Assembly: GCF_002209535.1 (NCBI RefSeq)
Contig: NZ_NJIG01000001.1
Span: 682,001 to 746,000, forward strand
Source of the DNA: Achromobacter marplatensis
GTDB lineage: Bacteria; Pseudomonadota; Gammaproteobacteria; Burkholderiales; Burkholderiaceae_B
Direction: 5' to 3'
DNA: 64,000 nucleotides
The translations under genes were made by a program, and so were the position numbers. The notes beneath the pieces were generated by a model. The model searched no databases. It was given only the letters and a program-made list of their open reading frames with translations, and was not told where the DNA came from. Below are positions 44,615 through 53,605 of the stretch, one piece after another. Position 1 is the first letter of the stretch. Each line of letters starts with the position of its first letter.

Positions 44615-45382
44615 ATGCCCGCCCCGAACCACGATGCCTCCCGGAGGTTGACGGTGCTGACCGTCAACACCCATAAAGGGTTCACCAGCTTCAACCGGCG
44701 CTTCATGCTGCACGACCTGCGCGCAGCCCTGCGGACCGCCGCTCCGGATGTGGTGTTCTTGCAGGAAGTGCTGGGCGAGCACCAGGCTCATGCCGAGCGC
44801 CACCCCACCGCGTGGCCGGCGTCGTCCCAATACGAATTCCTGGCCGATACGCTGTGGACGGACTTCGCCTACGGCCGCAACGCCGTCTATCCGGCCGGCC
44901 ATCACGGCAACGCGATCCTGTCGCGCTACCCGATCGAGCGGTACGAGAACCATGACGTCAGCGTGGACGGGCACGAAGGCCGCGGCCTGCTTCATTGCGT
45001 TTTGCGCGTGCCGGACAGCGCGCCCGTCCATGCGATCTGCGTGCACCTGGGCCTGCTGGAACGGCATCGGGGCCAGCAACTGAACGGGCTTTGCAAGCTG
45101 GTCAGCCGCGACGTACCGGCAGGCGAACCGCTTCTGATCGCGGGCGACTTCAACGATTGGCGCTTGAACGCGGACCGGTTGATGGCCGGCTGCGGCACGC
45201 AGGAGGTGTTCACCACCCGGCTGGGCCGCCCTGCCCGCACCTTTCCCGCCCGCTGGCCCTTGCTGCGGCTGGACAGGATCTATGTACGCAGCGTGCGCGA
45301 CTGGCGCCCCGTCCCGCTGGCCTCGCGGGTGTGGTCGCGATTGTCGGATCACGTGCCGATTTCAGCGGAGATCGCGCTATGA
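44615..45382 (+). CDS. ybhP: Endonuclease/exonuclease/phosphatase-family protein YbhP
   Basis: Predicted metal-dependent phosphodiesterase of about 255 residues. The EEP motifs are VLTVNTHKG near residue 14, [10 protein letters not shown] near residue 48, IAGDFNDW near residue 175 and the C-terminal [10 protein letters not shown] with the catalytic Asp-His pair. GGAGAGTCC precedes ATG 44615. Its stop overlaps the start of clsB by four bases (ATGA), and clsB in turn overlaps ybhN; this ybhP-ybhO-ybhN order is that of E. coli. A role in phospholipid turnover is likely; the exact substrate is unknown. Confidence 0.88.
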   Translation: MPAPNHDASRRLTVLTVNTHKGFTSFNRRFMLHDLRAALRTAAPDVVFLQEVLGEHQAHAERHPTAWPASSQYEFLADTLWTDFAYGRNAVYPAGHHGNAILSRYPIERYENHDVSVDGHEGRGLLHCVLRVPDSAPVHAICVHLGLLERHRGQQLNGLCKLVSRDVPAGEPLLIAGDFNDWRLNADRLMAGCGTQEVFTTRLGRPARTFPARWPLLRLDRIYVRSVRDWRPVPLASRVWSRLSDHVPISAEIAL

Positions 45383-46581
45383 CGACCGTTGATCTGGGAT
45401 GGCGGGAGGGCAACCGCTACACGCTGCTGGAGAATGGCGAAGTCTATTTCCCCGCCGTGCGCCGCGCCATCGAATCGGCCAAGCATGAGGTGCTGGTCGA
45501 GACCTTCATCCTGTTCGAGGACAAGGTCGGACAGGAGTTGCAGCAGACGCTGATCGCCGCCGCCGGGCGCGGCGTCAGCGTGGATTTGCTGGTGGACGGC
45601 TACGGGTCGGATGAGTTGACACCGGAGTTCATCGGCGCCATGACGGAAAGCGGCGTGCGCGTCCATATTTTTGACCCGCGGCCAAGGCTTCTTGGCATCC
45701 GCACCAACGTATTCCGCCGCATGCACCGCAAGATCGTCGCGGTGGACAGCCAGTGCGCGCTAGTGGGCGGCATCAATTTTTCAGCGGACCATCTGCCGGA
45801 TTTCGGCCCGGAAGCCAAGCAGGATTACGCGGTGCAGGTGGATGGCCCCTTGGCGGCCGATATCGCCGACTACGCCCGCGCGGCCCTGAAGCGGCGCCCG
45901 CCGCGGCGGTGGCGACGGCCGCCCGTGGCCTCGGTGCCTGACGGCGACGGCGGCGGGCGGCTGGTGGTGCGCGACAACCTGGGCCACACGACTGACATCG
46001 AACGCTATTACCGTGCGGGCCTGCGGGCCGCCAAGCGCGACGTGCTAATCGCCAACGCCTATTTCTTTCCCGGCTACCGCCTGCTGCGCGACCTGGCCAA
46101 TGCGGCCCGTCGCGGTGTCCGGGTGCGCCTGTTGCTGCAAGGCGAACCCGACATGCTGGTGGCCCGCCTGGCGGCCACGATGCTCTATGACCACCTGATG
46201 AGCGCGGGCGTCGAGATCTACGAATACTGCAAGCGTCCCCTGCACGGCAAGGTGGCCTGCATGGACGACGATTGGTGCACGGTGGGGTCCAGCAATCTGG
46301 ATCCGCTGAGCCTGGCCCTGAACCTGGAGGCCAACGTGGTGGCCCGCGACGCGTCGCTGAACGCGGCCTTGCGTGACAGCCTGGAGCGCCTGATCGCGCA
46401 GGACTGCAAGCCGGTTCCCAAGAGCGCCAAGCCCACCCGTGCGCTGCGGCGCTTCTGGGTCGGCGTGGTGGTGTTTCATTTCCTGCGGCGCTTTCCGGCC
46501 TGGGCGGGCTCGCTGCCCGCCCACAAGCCCAAGCTGCAGACGATCAAGCCCGCCCCGCCGGGCGAAGGCGAGACGGCATGA
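45379..46581 (+). CDS. clsB: Cardiolipin synthase B (ClsB/YbhO), phospholipase D family
   Basis: Membrane-associated phosphatidyltransferase of 400 residues. Two HKD motifs are present: His116-x-Lys118-x4-Asp123 (MHRKIVAVD) and His289-x-Lys291-x4-Asp296 (LHGKVACMD), followed by the SSNLD segment. ClsB enzymes lack the N-terminal membrane helices of ClsA, and this protein starts directly with the catalytic part. It is translationally coupled to both neighbours, ybhP and ybhN, which supports a shared lipid-remodelling task. The C-terminus is basic and Pro-rich. Confidence 0.93.
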   Translation: MTTVDLGWREGNRYTLLENGEVYFPAVRRAIESAKHEVLVETFILFEDKVGQELQQTLIAAAGRGVSVDLLVDGYGSDELTPEFIGAMTESGVRVHIFDPRPRLLGIRTNVFRRMHRKIVAVDSQCALVGGINFSADHLPDFGPEAKQDYAVQVDGPLAADIADYARAALKRRPPRRWRRPPVASVPDGDGGGRLVVRDNLGHTTDIERYYRAGLRAAKRDVLIANAYFFPGYRLLRDLANAARRGVRVRLLLQGEPDMLVARLAATMLYDHLMSAGVEIYEYCKRPLHGKVACMDDDWCTVGSSNLDPLSLALNLEANVVARDASLNAALRDSLERLIAQDCKPVPKSAKPTRALRRFWVGVVVFHFLRRFPAWAGSLPAHKPKLQTIKPAPPGEGETA

Positions 46582-47579
46582 GGGTCTTCCGCACGAACCT
46601 CATGCGCTCGCTGCGCCATCGCTGGCCTCGCATCAAGAAGGTGCTGCCCTGGCTGATACTGGCCGTGGTGGCGGCCCTGCTGTTCTATTTCGGCCGGTCG
46701 GTGGATTGGCCGCAGGTATGGCAGGCCATGCGCCGCATTCCCCGCGACGCCATCCTGATGGCCGGCGGGCTGGTCGTGCTGGGCTATCTGAGCTATGCCA
46801 CGCTGGATCTGTTGGGGCGCCGATACACGGGCCACAAGTTGCCTTGGCCGACCGTAATGGGCGTGGCGATGCTGAGTTATGCCTTGAACCTGAACCTGGG
46901 GGTACTGCTCGGCGGTCTGGGCACGCGGCTGCGTCTGTACGCCAGGCTGGGTTGCCGCAAAGCGGTGGCCACGCGCGTGGCCCTGTTTTCAGCGGCCTCG
47001 AACTGGATCGGCTATGCGTGGGTGGCGGGTGCGGTGTTCGTGAGCGGCGCATTGCCGGTGCCCGACGGCTGGGATGTGGGCAGCGGCGTGCTCCGGCTGA
47101 TGGGGGCGGTGATGCTGGCAGCCGGCATCGGCTATGTCTGGGCAAGCGCCCGCGCGCGCCGGCGCTCGGCCACCTGGCTGGGGCAACGCGTGACCTTGCC
47201 GCGGGCCCGCATGGCGGCGCTGCAATGCCTGTTCGCCGGCCTGTCGTGGATGTTCATGGGCGCCGTGGCCTATGTGCTGCTACAAGGCAAGGCGCCCTAC
47301 CCGGTGGTGCTGGGCATTCTGCTGTGCTCAAGCTTTGCGGCCGTGCTGACGCGTGTGCCGGGCGGCCTGGGCACCACAGAGGCGATCTTCGTCGCCGTGC
47401 TGGCGCCGAAGTTGCCGTATTCCGAAGTGTTGGGCGCGGCCCTGGCGTACCGCGCCTGCTACGCCCTGGCGCCGCTGTGCCTGGCGCTGGCCGCCTTTCC
47501 GATCGTGGAAGCGCGCATCGCGTGGTGCAAGCGCCAGGCGCCGGCCGCATTGTCCGGGCACGAAAAGGCGTCTCCGTAG
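46578..47579 (+). CDS. ybhN: YbhN-family membrane protein (lysylphosphatidylglycerol synthase TM domain)
   Basis: Polytopic inner-membrane protein of 333 residues with about eight hydrophobic segments, of the UPF0104/LPG_synthase_TM family. Typical segments are YALNLNLGVLLGGLGTRLRLY near residue 105 (split by a basic loop) and SFAAVLTRVPGGLGTTEAIF near residue 253. It overlaps clsB by four bases. E. coli YbhN has been linked to stress tolerance and lipid effects, and the family may move lipids between leaflets; no catalytic domain is attached here. Confidence 0.88.
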   Translation: MRVFRTNLMRSLRHRWPRIKKVLPWLILAVVAALLFYFGRSVDWPQVWQAMRRIPRDAILMAGGLVVLGYLSYATLDLLGRRYTGHKLPWPTVMGVAMLSYALNLNLGVLLGGLGTRLRLYARLGCRKAVATRVALFSAASNWIGYAWVAGAVFVSGALPVPDGWDVGSGVLRLMGAVMLAAGIGYVWASARARRRSATWLGQRVTLPRARMAALQCLFAGLSWMFMGAVAYVLLQGKAPYPVVLGILLCSSFAAVLTRVPGGLGTTEAIFVAVLAPKLPYSEVLGAALAYRACYALAPLCLALAAFPIVEARIAWCKRQAPAALSGHEKASP

Positions 47580-47624
47580 GCGCACGACGCCCGACCGGGC
47601 ACGCCGCTTGCTGCCATCGCAAAC

Positions 47625-48758
47625 ATGAAAAAAAACCCGTCCCCTCCAGAATCCGACCTGGTCGTCGCCTATCCCCGCCGGGCCAACGCGTCTGAACACG
47701 AGATCGCGTCCCAGGAAGCCATGGCGGCCCGATTGGCAGCCTTGCTGGGGCGCCGCTTCAAGCCGGACTACCGGCCCAGCCGCCATCGGGCCGAACCCCC
47801 GCCCTATTACGTGCCCGACCGCACGCTGATCGGCGTGGTACGCGCCGCGCGCCTGGGCATCAACCGGGCGGCGGACCTGTACGGGGGCGTCGCCCCGCAT
47901 TCCTTCGTGGCGGGCAAATCCATTACCCATGGGCTGGCCAGCCCCCACGCCAAGGCCCCGAAAGCCTGGATTGCGAGCCTGGCCGACACCTTGCGGGACG
48001 TGGTTCTGGCGGGATATACCGCCTTCACCCTGCCGGACGCCGAGGCCGCCGGCCTGCGGCTGCTCAAGCACGGACGGCTGCGAATCAAGCCCGCGGACGC
48101 CACCGCCGGACGCGGACAGGTCGTCGTACGCAACGCCGCCGAATTGCGCGCGGCGCTGGCCGACCAATCCGCCACGGCCATGCGCAGGCTCGGCCTGGTG
48201 CTGGAGGAAGACCTGGAAGACGTCACCACCTATAGCGTCGGTTGGGCGCGCGTGGGCAAGATGGAGATCTCCTACGTCGGCACCCAGTCGCTGACGCCGG
48301 ACAATACGGGCGTGCCGGTATACGGGGGCTCGGAACTGCGGCTGGCCCGGGGCGGCTTCGACGCATTGCGGGCATTGGACCTGGAACCCCGCGAACGCCA
48401 GGCCGTGGACATGGCCTGCCACTATGACGCTGCGGTATCGACCGCGTATCCCCAGCTGTTCGCGTCGCGCCGCAACTACGACGTGGCGTTCGGCCGCAAC
48501 GCGGCTGGCGAAACGCGGGGCGGCGTACTGGAACAATCGTGGCGCGCGGGCGGCGCCAGCCTGGCCGAACTGGCCGCCATGCAGGCGTTCGCGCTGTCGC
48601 CGTCCATGGCGTCGGTGCGCGCTGCCACCCGTGAACGCTACGGCCCGGACGCGCCCCGACCGATCCCGCAGCATCTGGTCTTTCACGGGGAGGATTCCGC
48701 CGTCGGCCACATCAGCAAGTCTGGCGGCATCCTGGAGGAAGCCGATGGCGGCGCATAG
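47625..48758 (+). CDS. DUF3182-family protein (ATP-grasp-like)
   Basis: Protein of 377 residues of the DUF3182 family. It has no signal or membrane segment. Visible segments are SFVAGKSITHGL near residue 93, LRIKPADATAGRGQVVV near residue 149 and LVLEEDLEDVTTYSVG near residue 192; the last two resemble the ATP- and metal-binding strands of ATP-grasp ligases, so a peptide- or lipid-modifying ligase is possible. It follows ybhN by 45 bases and overlaps the next gene, an alpha/beta hydrolase, by 14 bases. Biochemical function unknown. Confidence 0.75.
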   Translation: MKKNPSPPESDLVVAYPRRANASEHEIASQEAMAARLAALLGRRFKPDYRPSRHRAEPPPYYVPDRTLIGVVRAARLGINRAADLYGGVAPHSFVAGKSITHGLASPHAKAPKAWIASLADTLRDVVLAGYTAFTLPDAEAAGLRLLKHGRLRIKPADATAGRGQVVVRNAAELRAALADQSATAMRRLGLVLEEDLEDVTTYSVGWARVGKMEISYVGTQSLTPDNTGVPVYGGSELRLARGGFDALRALDLEPRERQAVDMACHYDAAVSTAYPQLFASRRNYDVAFGRNAAGETRGGVLEQSWRAGGASLAELAAMQAFALSPSMASVRAATRERYGPDAPRPIPQHLVFHGEDSAVGHISKSGGILEEADGGA

Positions 48759-49503
48759 CGATCCCATTGCGCTATCGGTGGATGGCCAGACCCTGGACGG
48801 CACGTTCCTGACGCCGGAAGACAAAGTACCGGGCGTGCTTTTCATTCACGGATGGGGCGGCAGCCAGGCCTTTGACCTGAACCGCGCCAAGGGGATCGCC
48901 GCGCTGGGATGCGTGTGCCTGACCTTCGACCTGCGCGGCCACGCGGCAACCCGCGAGCAGCAGTTGCAGGTCACCCGCGAAGACAATTTGCGCGACGTGG
49001 TGGCGGCTTACGACCGCCTGGCCGCGCACCCGTCACTGGACTCGGGGTCGGTCGTCGTGGTGGGCAGCAGCTATGGCGGCTATCTGGCCGCCCTGCTCAG
49101 CAGCCTGCGCCGCGTGCGGTGGCTGGCCTTGCACGTGCCGGCCCTGTATTTGGATGACGAATGGCTGTTGCCCAAGAACCAGTTGAACCGCGAGACGCTG
49201 CGCGCTTACCGCAACAGTTATGTCCCGCCGGAATCGAATCGCGCCTTGAAGGCCTGCGCCGACTTCGCGGGGGACGTGCTGATCGTGGAAGCGGAACACG
49301 ATACGTTCATTCCCCACTCCACCATCATGAGCTACCGCTCTGCGTTCCGCCGGTCGCACTCGCTGACGCACCGCATCATCGACGGCGCGGACCACGCGCT
49401 GACGGAAAAAACGGCGCAACGCGCCTATACCTCGATCCTGGTCAACTGGGTGACGGAAATGGTGACCGGCGCGCGGATCGCGGACCCGCGGCCGGTACCG
49501 TGA
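48745..49503 (+). CDS. Alpha/beta hydrolase, dienelactone/peptidase S9-like
   Basis: Cytoplasmic hydrolase of about 252 residues. The oxyanion region is VLFIHGWGGS near residue 31, the nucleophile is Ser109 in GSSYGG, and the later acid and base are in EAEHDTFIP and DGADHALT. The ATG at 48745 has GGAGGAAG upstream and lies inside the end of the DUF3182 gene, so the two proteins are translated together. Its role is probably hydrolysis of the product or substrate of that partner. Convergent with a PRC-barrel gene. Confidence 0.83.
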   Translation: MAAHSDPIALSVDGQTLDGTFLTPEDKVPGVLFIHGWGGSQAFDLNRAKGIAALGCVCLTFDLRGHAATREQQLQVTREDNLRDVVAAYDRLAAHPSLDSGSVVVVGSSYGGYLAALLSSLRRVRWLALHVPALYLDDEWLLPKNQLNRETLRAYRNSYVPPESNRALKACADFAGDVLIVEAEHDTFIPHSTIMSYRSAFRRSHSLTHRIIDGADHALTEKTAQRAYTSILVNWVTEMVTGARIADPRPVP

Positions 49504-49505
49504 AG

Positions 49506-49525
49506 CCGGGGCCTATCGGCCCCGG
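49506..49525. terminator. Bidirectional stem-loop between convergent genes
   Basis: CCGGGGCC (49506-49513) and GGCCCCGG (49518-49525) form a perfect eight-base stem with a four-base loop, in the 32-base gap between the hydrolase and PRC-barrel genes. No T-run follows on either strand, but the position and stability fit a shared terminator. Confidence 0.6.
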
Positions 49526-49535
49526 GCATCATGGC

Positions 49536-49934
49536 CTACCAATAGATGTCTTGCTTGTAATAGGTGTGCAGGCTTCTTGCCCACGTCTCGTCCGCCATGC
49601 TGGGCCAATTGTCCTTGTCGAAGCCGGGCGCGTTCTTCAGCGTTTCCTTGTCAACGTTCAGCACGAAGCACTTGCGGTCGGTGTCCAGCGTCAACGCACC
49701 CCAGGGGATCGCGAACAGCTTGTCGCCGATACCCAGCACGCCGCCGCGCGACAGGACCGCATAGGCCACGCGGCCGCGGGGCACGTCGATCATGATGTCC
49801 TTGATCGATCCCAGTTCCTCGCCGGCCGAGTTGTACACGTCATTGCCTTCCAGCGTATCCGCCGCCATGACCTGCGGGCCCGGGCCAGTCGGGTTGCTCT
49901 TGGGGCCGCCCACGATGTTGGTCTGAGTTTCCAT
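49536..49934 (-). CDS. PRC-barrel domain protein
   Basis: Protein of 132 residues with a PRC-barrel domain at about 20-100: MAADTLEGNDVYNSAGEELG and SIKDIMIDVPRGRVAYAVLS are characteristic, followed by GDKLFAIPWGALTL. PRC-barrel proteins of this size are common in stress and storage clusters of Proteobacteria and may bind RNA or protein partners. It has no signal peptide. It lies 83 bases from a ThDP enzyme gene on the same strand. Specific function unknown. Confidence 0.85.
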   Translation of the reverse strand: METQTNIVGGPKSNPTGPGPQVMAADTLEGNDVYNSAGEELGSIKDIMIDVPRGRVAYAVLSRGGVLGIGDKLFAIPWGALTLDTDRKCFVLNVDKETLKNAPGFDKDNWPSMADETWARSLHTYYKQDIYW

Positions 49935-50017
49935 GGTCTATCTCCTTTGCCGGGGCATGCGCCCCGCGTTGTGGTGGTAGGAACCTGTTCCTCCGCAAGC
50001 GCCGTGCCGCGCTTGCC

Positions 50018-51787
50018 CTAGCTTGCCCACCATTGCTTGATGGTGGCGCGCAGCGCGGCGGCGCCTGTGGCGGCATCCTCTTTACGCAACGCGGCCATGT
50101 AGGCTGCGAACTGCTTCATCGAGATATGCGGCGGCATCGGCGGCACTTCCGGGTCAGTAACCATTTCCAGCACGACCGGCCGCCCGGCGGAAAGCGCGCG
50201 ATCCCAGGCAGGTCCGACGTCATCCGGCTCGGTCACGCGTATCCCCTCCAGCCCCAGCATGCGACCGTATTCCGCATAGGAAAACGGCGGCAGCCATTGG
50301 GAATCGCCAAAGCGCGGATCGCCGCCCATGACGCGTTGCTCCCAGGTCACGAGGTTCAAATCGCCGTTGTTCAGCACCAGCACCACCAGCGTGGGGTTGG
50401 CCCAGTCCTTCCAGCGGTGGGCGATCGTGATCAGTTCATTGATACCCAGCATCTGCATAGCGCCATCGCCCACCAGCGCCACGACCGGCCGGCCCGGATG
50501 CGCCAGCTTGGCCGCCAGCGCGTAAGGCACGCCGCAGCCCATGCTGGCCAGGCCGCCCGATACCGAGCCCATCATGCCGTCGCGCAGTTGCACGTCGCGC
50601 GCATACCAGTTGGCGGCCGAACCCGAATCGCAGGTGACGATGCATTGCGGCGGCAAGCGGCGCGACAGCTCCACGAACGGCCGTTGGGGATTGATCCCGT
50701 TGGCTTTCACCATCGCACGGTCCACGACCGTCTCGCGCCAGCGCGCTACGCGCTTTTCGATGCCTTTCAGCCAACGGTCGGACTTTTTTTCCTCCAGCCG
50801 GGGCAACAAGGCCTGCAAGGTCAGACGCGCATCGCCGACCAACCCGGCCTCGACCGGATAGCGCAGGCTGAGTTTGCGGCCGTCCACGTCGATCTGCACC
50901 GCCCGGGCCTGCCCCTCCTTGGGCAGGAATTCGGCATAGGGAAACGAGGTGCCCACCATCAGCAAGGTGTCGCAGTCGTTCATCATTTCCCAGCTGGGCT
51001 GCGTGCCCAACAGGCCGATGGCGCCGGTAACGTAAGGCAATTCGTCGGGCACCACCGCCTTGCCCAGCAAGGCTTTGGCCACGCCGGCCCCCAGGCGCTG
51101 CGCCACCGCCTGCACTTCGGCGCCGGCGTCCAGCGCGCCCGCGCCTACCAGCATCGCCACGCGCTCCCCCCGGTTCAGGATGGCGGCGGCATTATCCAGG
51201 GCCGCGTCGGGGGGCACGGCAGCGTGCGACGTCAGGCCGATGCCGGTGTGTACCGTGCCATGCTCGCGAGGCGGCGCTTCGACGGCCTCCAGGTCTTGCA
51301 CGTCGTTGGGAAAGATCAGGCACGTCACGCCGCGCCGCTCCATGGCGATACGCATGGCGCGGTCCACCATATGGCGCGCCTGCAGGGGCGACGTCACCAT
51401 ATGGACGAAGTCGTGTGCCACGTCCTTGAACAGGCTGACCAGATCCACCTCCTGCTGGTAGTCGCCGCCCAGGGCGCTGCGCGCCTGCTGCCCCACGATC
51501 GCCACCACGGGCTGATGGTCCAGTTTGGCGTCGTACAGGCCGTTAAGCAGATGGATGGCGCCAGGCCCGGATGTCGCCAGGCACACCCCAACCTGGCCCG
51601 TGAACTTGGCATGGGCGCATGCCATGAACGCCGCGCCTTCTTCGTGGCGCGCCTGGACGAACTCCAGTTCTTCGCTTCTTCCGAACGCGCCGATCAGCCC
51701 GTTAATTCCGTCGCCGGGATAGCCGAACACGCGTTGCACCCCCCATTCGCCCAGCCGGGCCAGAACAAAATCGGAAACGGTTTTCAA
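50018..51787 (-). CDS. ThDP-dependent enzyme, pyruvate oxidase / acetolactate synthase-like
   Basis: Thiamine diphosphate enzyme of about 589 residues, PoxB-like. The catalytic glutamate lies in QARHEEGAAFMA, the ThDP motif is GDGAMQMLGINELITIA with the closing NNGDLN, and the central FAD/regulatory domain is of normal size. I choose a TTG start at 51787 because AAGGAG sits seven bases before it; an ATG at 51805 would add six residues but has no ribosome site. It probably oxidises or decarboxylates pyruvate at the membrane or in the cytoplasm. The divergent glycogen cluster starts 250 bases away, and 51788-52037 holds both promoters; I see no clear motif there. Confidence 0.83.
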   Translation of the reverse strand: MKTVSDFVLARLGEWGVQRVFGYPGDGINGLIGAFGRSEELEFVQARHEEGAAFMACAHAKFTGQVGVCLATSGPGAIHLLNGLYDAKLDHQPVVAIVGQQARSALGGDYQQEVDLVSLFKDVAHDFVHMVTSPLQARHMVDRAMRIAMERRGVTCLIFPNDVQDLEAVEAPPREHGTVHTGIGLTSHAAVPPDAALDNAAAILNRGERVAMLVGAGALDAGAEVQAVAQRLGAGVAKALLGKAVVPDELPYVTGAIGLLGTQPSWEMMNDCDTLLMVGTSFPYAEFLPKEGQARAVQIDVDGRKLSLRYPVEAGLVGDARLTLQALLPRLEEKKSDRWLKGIEKRVARWRETVVDRAMVKANGINPQRPFVELSRRLPPQCIVTCDSGSAANWYARDVQLRDGMMGSVSGGLASMGCGVPYALAAKLAHPGRPVVALVGDGAMQMLGINELITIAHRWKDWANPTLVVLVLNNGDLNLVTWEQRVMGGDPRFGDSQWLPPFSYAEYGRMLGLEGIRVTEPDDVGPAWDRALSAGRPVVLEMVTDPEVPPMPPHISMKQFAAYMAALRKEDAATGAAALRATIKQWWAS

Positions 51788-52037
51788 GTTGACGCTCCTT
51801 TGCATGGTTTGCAGCAAGCGAAGCGCGCCGCAATCGCCATGCCCGGCCCGGCCTCGTCCCCGAAATGCTGCGCCGCTCCCAGATTTACAAACGTCAGCAA
51901 CAACGACACCCGAAGGCTCCGAACGCGTAACGCCGCGTCACTGCCGGGCCGTGGGCACGCGCCTTGCGCATTGAAGGCCTTACGGAATCGGGCCCCCTTT
52001 TTCAGTGGCCCTCCGACTCTCCCCCGGAGCACTAAGC

Positions 52038-53594
52038 ATGGCGACGACGATACTCATAGTGGCTGCTGAAGCATTTCCTCTGGCCAAGACTGGCGGGCTG
52101 GGTGACGCCATCACCGGCATGGCACGCGCATTGACCGAACGCGGCCTGACCACCACCGTCCTGCTTCCCGCCTACCGCGGCGTGGCCAGCCGCCTGGAAG
52201 GACCGCATGAAGTGGCCAGGCTTGAAGACCTGCCGGGCGGCGATGCGCGTCTGATTGCGGGCGTCTGCCCCGTATCCGAGTTGTCCTTCCTGCTGCTGGA
52301 GAATGACGCGCTCTACAACCGCAGCGGTCTGTATATGGATGACGAGGGCCGCGAACACGCCGACAACGGCGTGCGCTACGCCGCCCTGTGCCACGCGGCG
52401 GTGCGGATCGCGCGCGGGCTGCCGGGCCTGCCCCGCCCCACGGTGGTGCACGCGCACGATTGGCATGCGGCCCTGACGCCGATGCTGCTGCGTGAAGCCG
52501 GCATCCCGGATGTGAAAAGCGTACTTACCATCCATAACCTGGCGTTCCAGGGGCAGTTCCCCCTGGAAGATGCCGCTGCCCTGGGCATCCCGCCCGCCTG
52601 CCGCAGCGAAGACGCCATGGTGGCGTGGGACAAGCTCAACTTCATGAAGGCCGGCATCCGCCATGCCGACCGCGTAACGACCGTCAGCCGCACGTATGCC
52701 CGCGAAATCCTGACCCCTGCCTTCGGTTGCGGGCTGGACGGGCTGCTGCGTGAACGCGCCGCCGATTTGATGGCGATCCCCAACGGCATCGATACCGCGC
52801 TGTGGGACCCGTCGCGCGATCAGCAACTGGGGCAACTGCGCTATCACGCGGGCGACCTCGCCAACAAACGGCTGTGCAAAACGGTCTTGCAGCGGGAATT
52901 TGGCCTGCAGCCGGATCCGCAGGCCACGCTTGTCGTGCTGGGCAGCCGCCTGACCGAACAGAAAATGGCGGACGTCGCCGCCGAGGCCTTGCCCCGCGCG
53001 CTGGACGCGCACCCCGAAATGCAGGTGGCCATCCTGGGCCAGGGCGACCGCCGGCTGGAAGCAGCGCTGACCTCGCTGGCCGCGCGCTTCCCGGAACGCT
53101 GCGCAACCCGCATCGGCTACAACGAGACCGGCGCGCACCGGCTGCATGCCGGCGGAGACATTCTGCTGCACGGCAGCCGTTTCGAGCCATTCGGCTTGAC
53201 CCCGCTGTACGCCATGCGCTACGGCACCGTCCCGATCGGGTCCCGCGTGGGGGGCATGGCCGACACCATCAACGACCCGGGCGCCGATGCGCCGCTGACG
53301 ACGATGGCGTTCGCCAACGGTCTGCTGTTCGACGGCGACGCACCCGACGCCATGGCCGACGCGCTGTCACGCGCGATGCATCTGCGCCGTCATCCGACCT
53401 TGTGGCGGGCCATGCAGCGCAACGCGATGACCAGTGATTTCAGCTGGCAACGCGCCGTCGGCCCCTACGAGGAATTGCTCCACTCGCTGGCGGGCCATCC
53501 CGTCCTCGAAGAGGCCGCCGCAGCGCCCGCGCCGGTCACCGCCGCACAACGTCGCACGCGCCAGGCGCGCGGCACGATGCCGATGCCGGTTTAA
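52038..53594 (+). CDS. glgA: Glycogen synthase GlgA
   Basis: Family GT5 glucosyltransferase of about 518 residues that extends alpha-1,4-glucan from ADP- (or UDP-) glucose. The sugar-nucleotide loop KTGGLGD is at residues 17-23, VVHAHDWHAALTP lies near residue 140, and the catalytic GSRFEPFGLTPLYAM segment lies near residue 378. ATG 52038 has GGAG upstream. It begins the cluster glgA-glgE-treS-glgB-glgX, all on the plus strand and spaced by 11-20 bases or overlapping. No glgC is in the window; in actinobacteria a related enzyme also makes maltose-1-phosphate for GlgE. Confidence 0.93.
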   Translation: MATTILIVAAEAFPLAKTGGLGDAITGMARALTERGLTTTVLLPAYRGVASRLEGPHEVARLEDLPGGDARLIAGVCPVSELSFLLLENDALYNRSGLYMDDEGREHADNGVRYAALCHAAVRIARGLPGLPRPTVVHAHDWHAALTPMLLREAGIPDVKSVLTIHNLAFQGQFPLEDAAALGIPPACRSEDAMVAWDKLNFMKAGIRHADRVTTVSRTYAREILTPAFGCGLDGLLRERAADLMAIPNGIDTALWDPSRDQQLGQLRYHAGDLANKRLCKTVLQREFGLQPDPQATLVVLGSRLTEQKMADVAAEALPRALDAHPEMQVAILGQGDRRLEAALTSLAARFPERCATRIGYNETGAHRLHAGGDILLHGSRFEPFGLTPLYAMRYGTVPIGSRVGGMADTINDPGADAPLTTMAFANGLLFDGDAPDAMADALSRAMHLRRHPTLWRAMQRNAMTSDFSWQRAVGPYEELLHSLAGHPVLEEAAAAPAPVTAAQRRTRQARGTMPMPV

Positions 53595-53605
53595 GGCGGA
53601 CACCC

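Noticed and set aside
50033-52069. A 678-codon plus-strand open frame opposite the ThDP enzyme
   Set aside because: Its composition is that of a high-GC antisense shadow, and it would cover the whole promoter region and the start of glgA.
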